The translations under genes and the position numbers were made by a program. From positions 1 to 13,782 of the forward strand of contig JAEWDF010000078.1 in NCBI GenBank assembly GCA_023390245.1: a stretch of 13,782 bases of DNA, given 5' to 3'. Origin of the DNA: Pseudomonadota bacterium. GTDB taxonomy: Bacteria; Pseudomonadota; Alphaproteobacteria; Caulobacterales; Caulobacteraceae. Positions 6,026 through 13,067 of the stretch are shown piece by piece. The notes beneath the pieces are model-generated. The model ran no database searches. It was not told the origin of the DNA and was given only the letters and a program-made list of their open reading frames with translations. The first letter of the stretch is position 1, and the number at the start of each line of letters is the position of its first letter.

Positions 6026-8029
6026 ATGTCCGCTGACCAACTCATCCCCCTCATCTTCGGCCGCCTGACCTGGGAGGCCCTGCCGCTGCACGAGCCGATC
6101 CTGGTGGTGACCATGATCGTCGTCGCCCTGGGGGCCGCCGCCCTGATCGGGGCGCTGACCTGGTTCAGGCTCTGGGGCTATCTGTGGAAGGAGTGGTTCA
6201 CTACCGTGGACCACAAGAAGATCGGGATCATGTACATGATCCTGGGCCTGATCATGTTCGTGCGCGGCTTCGCCGACGCCATCATGATGCGCCTGCAGCA
6301 GGCGATGGCCTTCGGCGGGTCGGAAGGCTATCTGAACGCCCACCACTATGACCAGATCTTCACCGCCCACGGCGTGATCATGATCTTCTTCGTGGCCATG
6401 CCGCTGGTCACCGGCCTGATGAACTACATCGTGCCGCTGCAGATCGGCGCGCGGGACGTCTCCTTCCCCTTCCTGAACAATTTCAGCTTCTGGATGACGA
6501 CGGCGGGCGCGATCATCGTCATGGCCTCGCTGTTCGTGGGCGAGTTCGCCCGCACAGGCTGGCTGGCCTATCCGCCGTTGTCGGGCATCGGCTACAGCCC
6601 CGGGGTCGGGGTCGACTATTACATATGGGGGCTGCAGGTCGCGGGGGTGGGCACCACCCTGTCGGGGATCAACCTGATCGCGACCATCGTGAAGATGCGC
6701 GCGCCCGGCATGTCGATGATGAAGATGCCGGTCTTCACCTGGACGTCGCTGTGCACCAACATCCTGATCGTCGCGTCCTTCCCGGTGCTGACGGCGGTGC
6801 TGGCCCTGCTGACGCTGGACCGCTACGTCGGCACCAACTTCTTCACGAACGACTTCGGCGGCAACCCGATGATGTACGTGAACCTGATCTGGATCTGGGG
6901 CCACCCGGAGGTCTACATCCTGATCCTGCCGCTGTTCGGCGTCTATTCCGAGATCGCCTCGACCTTCTCGGGCAAGCGGCTGTTCGGCTATACGTCGATG
7001 GTGTACGCCACGGTGGTCATCACCATCCTGTCGTACCTGGTGTGGCTGCACCACTTCTTCACCATGGGCTCGGGCGCCTCGGTGAACAGCTTCTTTGGCA
7101 TCACGACGATGATCATCTCGATCCCGACCGGGGCGAAGATCTTCAACTGGCTGTTCACGATGTATCGTGGCCGCATCCGCTTCGAACTGCCGATGATGTG
7201 GCTGATCGCCTTCATGCTGACCTTCGTGATCGGCGGGATGACGGGCGTGCTGCTGGCGGTGCCGCCGGCCGACTTCGTGCTGCACAACAGCCTGTTCCTG
7301 ATCGCCCACTTCCATAACGTCATCATCGGCGGGGTGCTGTTCGGCCTGTTCGCCGCCATCAACTTCTGGTGGCCCAAGGCGTTCGGTTTCCGGCTGGACC
7401 GGAAGTGGGGGCTGGTCAGCTTCTGGTGCTGGGTCGTCGGCTTCTGGCTGGCCTTCGCGCCGCTGTATGTCCTGGGCCTGATGGGGGTGACGCGCCGGAT
7501 GCGGGTGTTCGACGATCCGTCGCTGCACATCTGGTTCGTCATCGCCGCGATCGGCGCGGGGGTGATCGCCGTCGGCATCGCCGCCATGTTCATCCAGTTC
7601 GCGGTCAGCATCATCAACCGCGACAAGCTGCGCGACCTGACCGGGGACCCGTGGGGCGGGCGCACCCTGGAGTGGGCGACCTCCTCGCCGCCGCCGGACT
7701 ACAACTTCGCCTTCACGCCGGTGATCCACGACGGCGACGCCTGGTGGGACATGAAGCGGCGCGGCTACGAGCGGCCGACCGGCGGCTATCGCGACATCCA
7801 CATGCCCAGCAACACGGGCGCGGGCGTGATCATCGCCGGCCTGTGCCTGGTGATGGGCCTGGCCCTGGTCTGGTACATCTGGTGGCTGGCGGCGCTCAGC
7901 TTCCTGGGCGTGCTGGCGGTCGCCATCGGCCACACCTTCAACTATCACCGCGATCATCACATCCCCGCCGATGAGGTGCGCGCGACCGAAGAGGCGCGGA
8001 CCCGCGCCCTGGCGTCGGCGGAGGCCTGA
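6026..8029 (+). CDS. cyoB: Ubiquinol oxidase subunit I (heme-copper catalytic subunit)
   Basis: The 667-residue catalytic subunit carries the low-spin haem and the haem-Cu(B) site where O2 is reduced. Residues correspond to E. coli CyoB with a constant offset of +9. These are haem ligands His115, His428 and His430; Cu(B) ligands His293, His342 and His343; the crosslinked Tyr297; and Glu295 at the end of the D-channel, marking class A1. Asp144 and Asn133 lie at the D-channel entrance and Lys371 in the K-channel. The quinone-site residues Arg80, Asp84, His107 and Gln110 are also intact (RGFADAIMMR, HHYDQIFTAHG), confirming quinol as electron donor. Full length and full set of residues predict an active proton pump. 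The ATG has only a weak GAG-type ribosome site, so coupling to cyoA is likely. Three bases separate it from cyoC. Confidence 0.97.
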   Translation: MSADQLIPLIFGRLTWEALPLHEPILVVTMIVVALGAAALIGALTWFRLWGYLWKEWFTTVDHKKIGIMYMILGLIMFVRGFADAIMMRLQQAMAFGGSEGYLNAHHYDQIFTAHGVIMIFFVAMPLVTGLMNYIVPLQIGARDVSFPFLNNFSFWMTTAGAIIVMASLFVGEFARTGWLAYPPLSGIGYSPGVGVDYYIWGLQVAGVGTTLSGINLIATIVKMRAPGMSMMKMPVFTWTSLCTNILIVASFPVLTAVLALLTLDRYVGTNFFTNDFGGNPMMYVNLIWIWGHPEVYILILPLFGVYSEIASTFSGKRLFGYTSMVYATVVITILSYLVWLHHFFTMGSGASVNSFFGITTMIISIPTGAKIFNWLFTMYRGRIRFELPMMWLIAFMLTFVIGGMTGVLLAVPPADFVLHNSLFLIAHFHNVIIGGVLFGLFAAINFWWPKAFGFRLDRKWGLVSFWCWVVGFWLAFAPLYVLGLMGVTRRMRVFDDPSLHIWFVIAAIGAGVIAVGIAAMFIQFAVSIINRDKLRDLTGDPWGGRTLEWATSSPPPDYNFAFTPVIHDGDAWWDMKRRGYERPTGGYRDIHMPSNTGAGVIIAGLCLVMGLALVWYIWWLAALSFLGVLAVAIGHTFNYHRDHHIPADEVRATEEARTRALASAEA

Positions 8030-8032
8030 TCC

Positions 8033-8659
8033 ATGAGCGCGACCACGACCGAGACGCCGGCGCCGCACATCTTCCACCTGGAGGAGGAGCCGCACCATCC
8101 GGAGGGCTCCAGCACACTGCTGGGATTCTGGCTCTATCTGATGAGCGACTGCCTGATCTTCGCGATGCTGTTCGCGGTGTTCGGCGTCGTGGGCGGCAGT
8201 TACGCCGCCGGGCCGGGGCCCAAGGAGCTGTTCGACCTGAACCTGGTGGCGCTGAACACGGCCATGCTGCTGTTCTCTTCGATCACCTACGGCTTCGCCA
8301 TGCTGGCGATGGACCGGGGGGCGGTGCGCCAGACCCAGGTCTGGCTGGCCGTCACCGGCCTGTTCGGCCTGGCCTTCCTGGGCATCGAACTCTACGAGTT
8401 CGGCCACCTGATCCACGAGGGCGCCACGCCCCAGCGCAGCGCCTTCCTGTCGGCCTTCTTCACCCTGGTCGGGACGCACGGCCTGCATGTGACCTTCGGC
8501 GTCATCTGGCTCGTGACGCTGATGGTCCAGGTCGGGATGAAGGGCCTGATCCCGGCCAACAGGCGCCGCCTGACGTGCCTGTCGATGTTCTGGCACTTCC
8601 TGGACGTCATCTGGATCGGCGTCTTCACCTTCGTCTATCTGATGGGAATGCTGCGATGA
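8033..8659 (+). CDS. cyoC: Ubiquinol oxidase subunit III
   Basis: The 208-residue product is a COX3-family protein with a polar His/Glu-rich N-terminus and five predicted membrane helices, the number expected for quinol-oxidase subunit III. Family landmarks are LLGFWLYLMSDCLIFAMLF (about 29-47), ELYEFGHLIHEG, GTHGLHVTFG and the ending CLSMFWHFLDVIWIGVFTFV. Subunit III supports proton uptake and stability of the catalytic subunit and has no metal site. The ATG lies three bases after cyoB, with GGAGG inside the cyoB tail about nine bases upstream. The stop overlaps the next start as ATGA, pointing to translational coupling to cyoD. Confidence 0.95.
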   Translation: MSATTTETPAPHIFHLEEEPHHPEGSSTLLGFWLYLMSDCLIFAMLFAVFGVVGGSYAAGPGPKELFDLNLVALNTAMLLFSSITYGFAMLAMDRGAVRQTQVWLAVTGLFGLAFLGIELYEFGHLIHEGATPQRSAFLSAFFTLVGTHGLHVTFGVIWLVTLMVQVGMKGLIPANRRRLTCLSMFWHFLDVIWIGVFTFVYLMGMLR

Positions 8660-9045
8660 GCGCCGCCAAGTCCGAGTCCCCGGCGTCCGACGCGATCGGC
8701 CATCCGGACCACGAGGCGCACAGCCACGGCTCGTTCCGGGGCTATATGACCGGCTTCGTCCTGTCGGTGGTCCTGACCGCCATCCCCTTCGCCCTGGTGA
8801 TGACCGGCGTGCTGTCGGCCAATGTCACGGCGATGCTCGTGATGGCCGCCGCCGTGGTGCAGATCGTGGTGCACATGATCTTCTTCCTGCACATGAACAC
8901 CAAGTCCGAGGGCGGCTGGACCATGATGGCGCTGATCTTCACCGTCGTGATCGTGGCGATCTGCCTGGCCGGCTCGCTGTGGGTGATGTATCATTTGAAC
9001 GTCAACATGATGCCCGGCGCCCACCAGATGACCGGCATGGGCTGA
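8656..9045 (+). CDS. cyoD: Ubiquinol oxidase subunit IV
   Basis: The 129-residue protein has a His-rich soluble start (GHPDHEAHSHGSFRGYMTGF) and three membrane helices, as in the CyoD/COX4_pro family. It includes VVQIVVHMIFFLHMN, a strongly conserved helix of the family. It is a small accessory subunit that helps assembly of the haem-copper centre. Its ATG overlaps the cyoC stop by four bases (ATGA). The open frame extends back into cyoC to 8575, but the coupled ATG is the natural start. The C-terminus (MMPGAHQMTGMG) is Met-rich. Its stop lies 20 bases before the proposed SURF1 start. Confidence 0.94.
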   Translation: MSAAKSESPASDAIGHPDHEAHSHGSFRGYMTGFVLSVVLTAIPFALVMTGVLSANVTAMLVMAAAVVQIVVHMIFFLHMNTKSEGGWTMMALIFTVVIVAICLAGSLWVMYHLNVNMMPGAHQMTGMG

Positions 9046-9053
9046 GCCGCCGC

Positions 9054-9059
9054 GGGAGG
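9054..9059 (+). promoter_or_regulatory. Strong ribosome binding site in front of an ATT start (SURF1 gene)
   Basis: GGGAGG sits between the cyoD stop and the SURF1 reading frame. Six bases later in that frame comes ATT at 9066; there is no in-frame ATG, GTG or TTG nearby. Its placement and strength argue that translation begins here. Confidence 0.6.
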
Positions 9060-9065
9060 CGCCGC

Positions 9066-9830
9066 ATTCCGCCGATCGATACAGAGACGCCGCGTCGTCC
9101 GCCGGTCCGGCGGGGGCGGACGGCCGTCGCGGCGCTGGCGCTGGCGCTGGCGCTGGGGGCGCTGGTCGTGCTGTTCGTGGCCCTGGGCGTCTGGCAACTG
9201 CAACGCCTGGCCTGGAAGACCGAGCTGATTGCCCAGGTCGACGCCCGCATCCACGCCGCCGCGACGCCCGCGCCCGCCCCGGCCGCCTGGCCCGGCGTCG
9301 AGCGGCGGGCCGACCAATATCGCCGCGTCTTCGTCCGGGGCGTCTTCCTGCATGATCGCGAGACCCTGGCGCAGGCGGTCACCGACCTGGGCGCGGGCTA
9401 TTGGGTGATGACGCCGCTGCGCGCGGACGCCGGCTTCATCGTCCTGGTCAACCGCGGCTTCGTCCCGTCCGAGCGGCGCGATCCGGCGAGCCGGAGCGAC
9501 GGGCGGCCCGAGGGCGAGACGCGGGTCGAGGGGCTGCTGCGGATCACCGAGCCGGGCGGCGGCTTCCTGCGCGCCAACGATCCCGCGGCCGGCCGCTGGT
9601 ATTCGCGCGATGTCCAGGCCATCGCGGCGACAAAGGGGCTGGGACCCGTCGCCCCCTATTTCATCGACGCCGACGCGGCGCCGGGCGCGGACTGGCCGCG
9701 CGGCGGGCTCACGGTGGTGCGCTTCTCCAACAGCCATCTGGTCTACGCCCTGACCTGGTTCGGCCTGGCGGCGCTGAGCGTGGCCGGCCTCGTCCTGCTG
9801 CGGCGCGACCGGCGCAGGCGCGCGCGGTGA
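9066..9830 (+). CDS. SURF1-family oxidase assembly protein, apparent ATT start
   Basis: SURF1 proteins help place haem in subunit I of heme-copper oxidases. The 254-residue product has the family plan: an N-terminal membrane helix (about 20-40), the signature GVWQLQRLAWK (41-51), a periplasmic domain with YRRVFVRGVF, GYWVMTPL, VNRGFVP and NDPAAGRWYSRD, then a C-terminal helix (NSHLVYALTWFGLAALSVAGLVLL). Paracoccus has separate SURF1 copies for its aa3 and quinol oxidases; position here suggests the quinol-oxidase type (Surf1q). The start is unusual: GGGAGG precedes ATT by six bases. The only ordinary upstream alternative, GTG at 8979, lies inside cyoD, lacks a clear ribosome site and would add an Arg-rich tail. 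Family members are usually about 230-250 residues, which suits ATT. The stop overlaps the next start (GTGA). Confidence 0.88.
   Translation: MPPIDTETPRRPPVRRGRTAVAALALALALGALVVLFVALGVWQLQRLAWKTELIAQVDARIHAAATPAPAPAAWPGVERRADQYRRVFVRGVFLHDRETLAQAVTDLGAGYWVMTPLRADAGFIVLVNRGFVPSERRDPASRSDGRPEGETRVEGLLRITEPGGGFLRANDPAAGRWYSRDVQAIAATKGLGPVAPYFIDADAAPGADWPRGGLTVVRFSNSHLVYALTWFGLAALSVAGLVLLRRDRRRRAR
9131..9154 (+). repeat. Hexanucleotide repeat, four copies of GGCGCT
   Basis: Four perfect tandem copies of GGCGCT encode the Ala-Leu run of the first SURF1 membrane helix. Because the unit is six bases, gain or loss of a copy would lengthen or shorten the helix by two residues without a frameshift. Confidence 0.7.
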
Positions 9831-11155
9831 CGGCCCTGCTGGAGCGGATGCTGGGCCTGGGCGTCCGGGGCGAGGCGGTGACCTCGCACGCGGGCGCCAA
9901 CCGGCGGAACATGCTGCTGCTGATCCAGCTGCGCTGGCTGGCGGTGGCGGGGCAGGTGGCGACGATCCTGCTGGTCCACTACACGATGGACATCGCCCTG
10001 CCGCTGGACTGGCTGCTTCTGGCCCCGGCGGGACTGGCCCTGTTCAACCTGGTCTGGGCGCCGATCACGGTCCGGCGGTCCGGCGTGTCCGACCGCGAAC
10101 TGATGCTGGCCCTGCTGGTCGATGTGGCGGCGCTGACGTGGCAGCTGCACCTGACGGGCGGCCCGGCCAATCCCTTCATCTCCCTGTATCTGCTGCAGGT
10201 GGTGCTGGGCGCGGTGCTGCTGTCGCCGGTCCACGCCTGGGCGCTGATCGCCGCGACCAGCCTGTGCTTCGCGGGCCTGGGTCTGCACAACCGGCCGCTG
10301 GACCTGCCCCTCGCGCGGGACGGCGCCCTGACCAGCCTCTATCTCCAGGGCAGCCTGGTCAGCTTCATGCTGGTGGCGGTGCTGCTGGTGCTGTTCGTCA
10401 CCCGCATCAGCCGCAATCTCAGCGCCCGCGACGCCGCCATGGCGGCCCTGCGCCAGCAGGCGGCGGAGCACGACCACATCGTCCGCATGGGCCTGCTGGC
10501 CTCGGGCGCGGCGCACGAGCTGGGCACGCCGCTGGCCTCCCTGTCGGTGATCCTGGGCGACTGGCGGCGGATGCGGGCGTTCGACGATCCGGACCTGAAG
10601 CAGGACCTGGCGGTGATGCAGGCCGAGGTGGCGCGCTGCAAGTCCATCGTCAGCGGCATCCTGATGTCTGCGGGCGAGGCGCGCGCCCAGGCGCCGGTCC
10701 GGACCAGCGTGCGACGCTTCCTGGCCGAGGTGGTCGAGGACTGGCGCGGCGTCGACCCGGCGATCGAGGTGGCGCTGGAGCACGGCCTGCGGGGCGATCC
10801 GCCGATGATCGCCGATCCGGCGCTGCGCCAGGTGTTCACCGTCCTGTTCGACAATGCGCGCGAGGCGGGGGCGCGCCATATCCGGGTGCTGACCTGGACC
10901 GAGGGCGAGGCGCTGCGCATCGCCGTCCGCGACGACGGCCCCGGCTTCGCACCGGAGATCCTGGAGAAGCTGGGCCGGCCCTACGCCTCCACCAAGCCGC
11001 GGCCGGGCGCGGGCCTGGGCCTGTTTCTGCTATTCAACGTGGTGCGGTCGCTGGGCGGCGCCGTCAGCGCCTCCAATCCGCCGGCCGGCGGCGGCGAGGT
11101 GACGCTGACCCTGCCGTTCGCCGCCATCGCGCCGCCGGAGGCCGCCCATGACTGA
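9827..11155 (+). CDS. regB: Redox-sensing histidine kinase of the RegB/PrrB/ActS family
   Basis: The 442-residue kinase has about six membrane helices in the first 195 residues, then dimerisation and ATP-binding domains. The RegB quinone-binding motif GGxxNPF is present as GGPANPF (111-117). The H-box reads GAAHELGTPLASLSV with phospho-acceptor His230. Cys271 in VARCKSIVSGIL matches the redox-active cysteine region of RegB (Cys265 in Rhodobacter). N-box FDNAREAG (341-348), DDGPGF (369-374) and GAGLGLFL (394-401) complete the ATPase. RegB is known to be inhibited by oxidised ubiquinone and by cysteine oxidation. Start at GTG 9827 overlaps the SURF1 stop by four bases (GTGA), implying coupling. 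ATG at 9848 is an alternative seven codons later. It overlaps the regulator gene by eight bases. Confidence 0.92.
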   Translation: MTALLERMLGLGVRGEAVTSHAGANRRNMLLLIQLRWLAVAGQVATILLVHYTMDIALPLDWLLLAPAGLALFNLVWAPITVRRSGVSDRELMLALLVDVAALTWQLHLTGGPANPFISLYLLQVVLGAVLLSPVHAWALIAATSLCFAGLGLHNRPLDLPLARDGALTSLYLQGSLVSFMLVAVLLVLFVTRISRNLSARDAAMAALRQQAAEHDHIVRMGLLASGAAHELGTPLASLSVILGDWRRMRAFDDPDLKQDLAVMQAEVARCKSIVSGILMSAGEARAQAPVRTSVRRFLAEVVEDWRGVDPAIEVALEHGLRGDPPMIADPALRQVFTVLFDNAREAGARHIRVLTWTEGEALRIAVRDDGPGFAPEILEKLGRPYASTKPRPGAGLGLFLLFNVVRSLGGAVSASNPPAGGGEVTLTLPFAAIAPPEAAHD

Positions 11156-11681
11156 CCCGCGCCTGCTGCTGATCGTCGAGGACGACGCGGCCTTCTCGCA
11201 GACGCTGCGGCGCTCGTTCGAGCGGCGCGGCTATACCGTGGTCAGCGCCGCCGGGCCGGAGCAGATGGCGGATGTGCTGAAGGTCCACCGTCCCGGCTAC
11301 GCCGTGGTCGACCTGAAGCTGGGCGCGGCGTCGGGCCTGGGCTGCGTGGAGACGCTGCACGCCTTCGACCCCGACATGAACATCGTGGTCCTGACCGGTT
11401 TCGCCAGCATCGCCACGGCGGTGGAGGCGATCAAGCTGGGCGCCCGCCACTATCTGGCCAAGCCCGCCAACACCGACGACATCGAGGCCGCCTTCGGCCG
11501 CGCCGGGGGCGATGCCGAGACGCCGCTGGCGGCGCGCCCGACCTCGATCAAGACGCTGGAGTGGGAACGGATCCACGAGACGCTGGTGGAGACGGACTTC
11601 AACATCTCGGAGGCCGCGCGGCGGCTGGGGATGCATCGCCGCACCCTGGCGCGCAAGCTGGAGAAGCGGCGGGTCCCCTGA
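11148..11681 (+). CDS. regA: Response regulator of the RegA/PrrA/ActR family
   Basis: The 177-residue protein has a receiver domain followed by a short Fis-type helix-turn-helix, the compact RegA layout. Receiver residues are present: acidic Glu11-Asp12-Asp13, phosphorylation site Asp55 (YAVVDLKLGAASGLGCV), Thr83 and Lys105. The DNA-binding part is NISEAARRLGMHRRTLARKL (152-171), nearly identical to the RegA recognition helix as I remember it. RegA-type regulators control respiration, carbon and nitrogen fixation and terminal oxidases in response to redox state. The ATG overlaps the end of the kinase gene by eight bases and has GGAG seven bases upstream. The two genes are clearly co-expressed partners. 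No SenC/SCO-type gene lies beside them, unlike the classical Rhodobacter arrangement. Confidence 0.93.
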   Translation: MTDPRLLLIVEDDAAFSQTLRRSFERRGYTVVSAAGPEQMADVLKVHRPGYAVVDLKLGAASGLGCVETLHAFDPDMNIVVLTGFASIATAVEAIKLGARHYLAKPANTDDIEAAFGRAGGDAETPLAARPTSIKTLEWERIHETLVETDFNISEAARRLGMHRRTLARKLEKRRVP

Positions 11682-11704
11682 CCTTTCCTGTGGTGCGAAC
11701 GGCG

Positions 11705-11723
11705 CCGCCTGGCCTATAGGCGG
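11705..11723 (+). terminator. Short hairpin after regA
   Basis: CCGCCT (11705-11710) and AGGCGG (11718-11723) form a 6-bp stem with a seven-base loop, 23 bases after the regA stop. There is no T-run, and the hairpin ends just before the ribosome site of the next gene. It could weakly terminate the oxidase transcript or simply be a chance GC dyad. I see no clear promoter in the 63-base gap. Confidence 0.25.
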
Positions 11724-11733
11724 GCGTCGCCTT

Positions 11734-11738
11734 GGAGG
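11734..11738 (+). promoter_or_regulatory. Ribosome binding site deciding the UDP-glucose dehydrogenase start
   Basis: GGAGG directly abuts an ATG at 11739 but lies six bases before the ATG at 11745. Normal spacing therefore selects 11745, which also gives a protein opening directly with the Rossmann strand MRVAMIGTGYVG. Confidence 0.65.
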
Positions 11739-11744
11739 ATGTTG

Positions 11745-13067
11745 ATGCGCGTAGCGATGATCGGCACGGGTTACGTCGGCCTTGTGTCGGGAGCCTGTTT
11801 TGCGGACTTCGGTCACACGGTGACCTGCATCGACAAGGACCCGTCGAAGATCGAGCGGCTGAACCGGGGCGAAATCCCGATCTACGAGCCGGGGCTCGAG
11901 GAGCTGGTCGCGGACAATGTGCGCGAGGGCCGGCTGTCCTTCACGCTGGACGGCTCGGAGGCGATCCGCCGGGCCGACGCGGTCTTCATCGCCGTGGGCA
12001 CGCCCAGCCGGCGGGGCGACGGCCATGCCGACCTGTCCTATGTCTACGCCGCCGCCGAGGAGATCGCCGGCCTGATCGAGGGCTTCACCGTGGTGGTGAC
12101 CAAGTCCACGGTCCCGGTCGGTACGGGCGACGAGGTCGAGGCGATCATCCGCAAGGTCAATCCGGACGCCGACTTCGCCGTGGTCTCCAACCCCGAGTTC
12201 CTGCGCGAGGGCGCCGCCATCGGCGACTTCAAGCGGCCCGACCGGGTCGTGGTGGGGATCAATCCCGGCGAGGACGACGCGGGCCGCCGCGCCGAGACGG
12301 TGATGAGCGAACTTTATCGCCCGCTGAACCTGAACGAGAGCCCGGTGCTGTTCGTCGGCCGGCGCACCTCGGAGCTGATCAAATACGCCGCCAACGCCTT
12401 CCTGGCGATGAAGATCACCTTCATCAACGAGATGGCGGATCTGTGCGAGGCGGTGGGCGCGGACGTGCAGCAGGTGTCGCGCGGCATCGGCCTGGACAAG
12501 CGGATCGGGGCCAAGTTCCTGCACGCGGGTCCCGGCTATGGCGGCAGCTGCTTTCCCAAGGACACCCTGGCCCTGGTCCGCACGGCCCAGCAGCACGGCG
12601 CGCCGACCCGCCTGATAGAGACGACGGTGGAGGTCAACGACGCGCGCAAGAAGGCCATGGCCGGGCGGGTGGAGAAGACGCTGGGCGACAGCGTCGCGGG
12701 CAAGACGATCGCCCTCTTGGGCCTGACCTTCAAGCCGAACACCGACGACATGCGCGACGCTCCGTCGCTGGACATCGCCCCGGCGCTGATCGCCGCCGGC
12801 GCCCGGGTCCAGGCCTTCGATCCGGAGGGGATGCACGAGGCGGAGAAACTGCTGCCCGAGGTGACGATGAAGGGCAACGCCTACGACGCCGTCGCCGGCG
12901 CCGATGCGGTGGTCATCGTCACCGAGTGGGATCAGTTCCGCGCGCTGGACTTCGACCGCGTCAAGCTGCTGATGACGCAGCCGGTGCTGGTCGATCTGCG
13001 CAACATCTATCGTCCCGACGACATGAAGCGCCGCGGCTTCCGGTACGCCGGCGTCGGGCGGGGCTGA
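11745..13067 (+). CDS. UDP-glucose 6-dehydrogenase
   Basis: This 440-residue enzyme oxidises UDP-glucose to UDP-glucuronate in two NAD+-dependent steps, supplying precursors for capsule, holdfast or other surface polysaccharide. The N-terminal Rossmann motif is IGTGYVGLVSG (6-16). The catalytic set is visible: Thr122 in KSTVPVG, Glu151/Glu155 in NPEFLREG, Lys213 in ELIKYAANAFLAMKITFINE, and nucleophile Cys269 in GPGYGGSCFPKD. The C-terminal UDP-binding domain contains LGLTFKPNTDDMRDAPS. Length is typical of bacterial enzymes. The start at 11745 rests on ribosome-site spacing. It is followed, with a one-base TGATG overlap, by a sugar-nucleotide epimerase that would use its product. The family also contains GDP-mannose dehydrogenases, but the sequence and neighbour fit the UDP-glucose enzyme. 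Usual gene symbols (ugd, udg, rkpK) vary, so none is assigned. Confidence 0.94.
   Translation: MRVAMIGTGYVGLVSGACFADFGHTVTCIDKDPSKIERLNRGEIPIYEPGLEELVADNVREGRLSFTLDGSEAIRRADAVFIAVGTPSRRGDGHADLSYVYAAAEEIAGLIEGFTVVVTKSTVPVGTGDEVEAIIRKVNPDADFAVVSNPEFLREGAAIGDFKRPDRVVVGINPGEDDAGRRAETVMSELYRPLNLNESPVLFVGRRTSELIKYAANAFLAMKITFINEMADLCEAVGADVQQVSRGIGLDKRIGAKFLHAGPGYGGSCFPKDTLALVRTAQQHGAPTRLIETTVEVNDARKKAMAGRVEKTLGDSVAGKTIALLGLTFKPNTDDMRDAPSLDIAPALIAAGARVQAFDPEGMHEAEKLLPEVTMKGNAYDAVAGADAVVIVTEWDQFRALDFDRVKLLMTQPVLVDLRNIYRPDDMKRRGFRYAGVGRG

Noticed and set aside
5807..8596. A 929-codon minus-strand open frame opposite cyoA-cyoB-cyoC
   Set aside because: The translation is His/Arg/Gln/Asp-rich with no family resemblance. 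Long antisense frames are expected in very GC-rich genes, and the plus strand encodes intact oxidase subunits.
8979..9065. Upstream extension of the SURF1 gene from GTG 8979
   Set aside because: It overlaps cyoD by 67 bases, lacks a clear ribosome site, and adds an Arg-rich segment before the normal SURF1 start; GGGAGG at 9054-9059 points to 9066.
11064..12836. A 590-codon minus-strand open frame opposite regA and the UDP-glucose dehydrogenase gene
   Set aside because: It crosses two well-supported genes, has no domain signal, and is explained by GC-rich codon usage.
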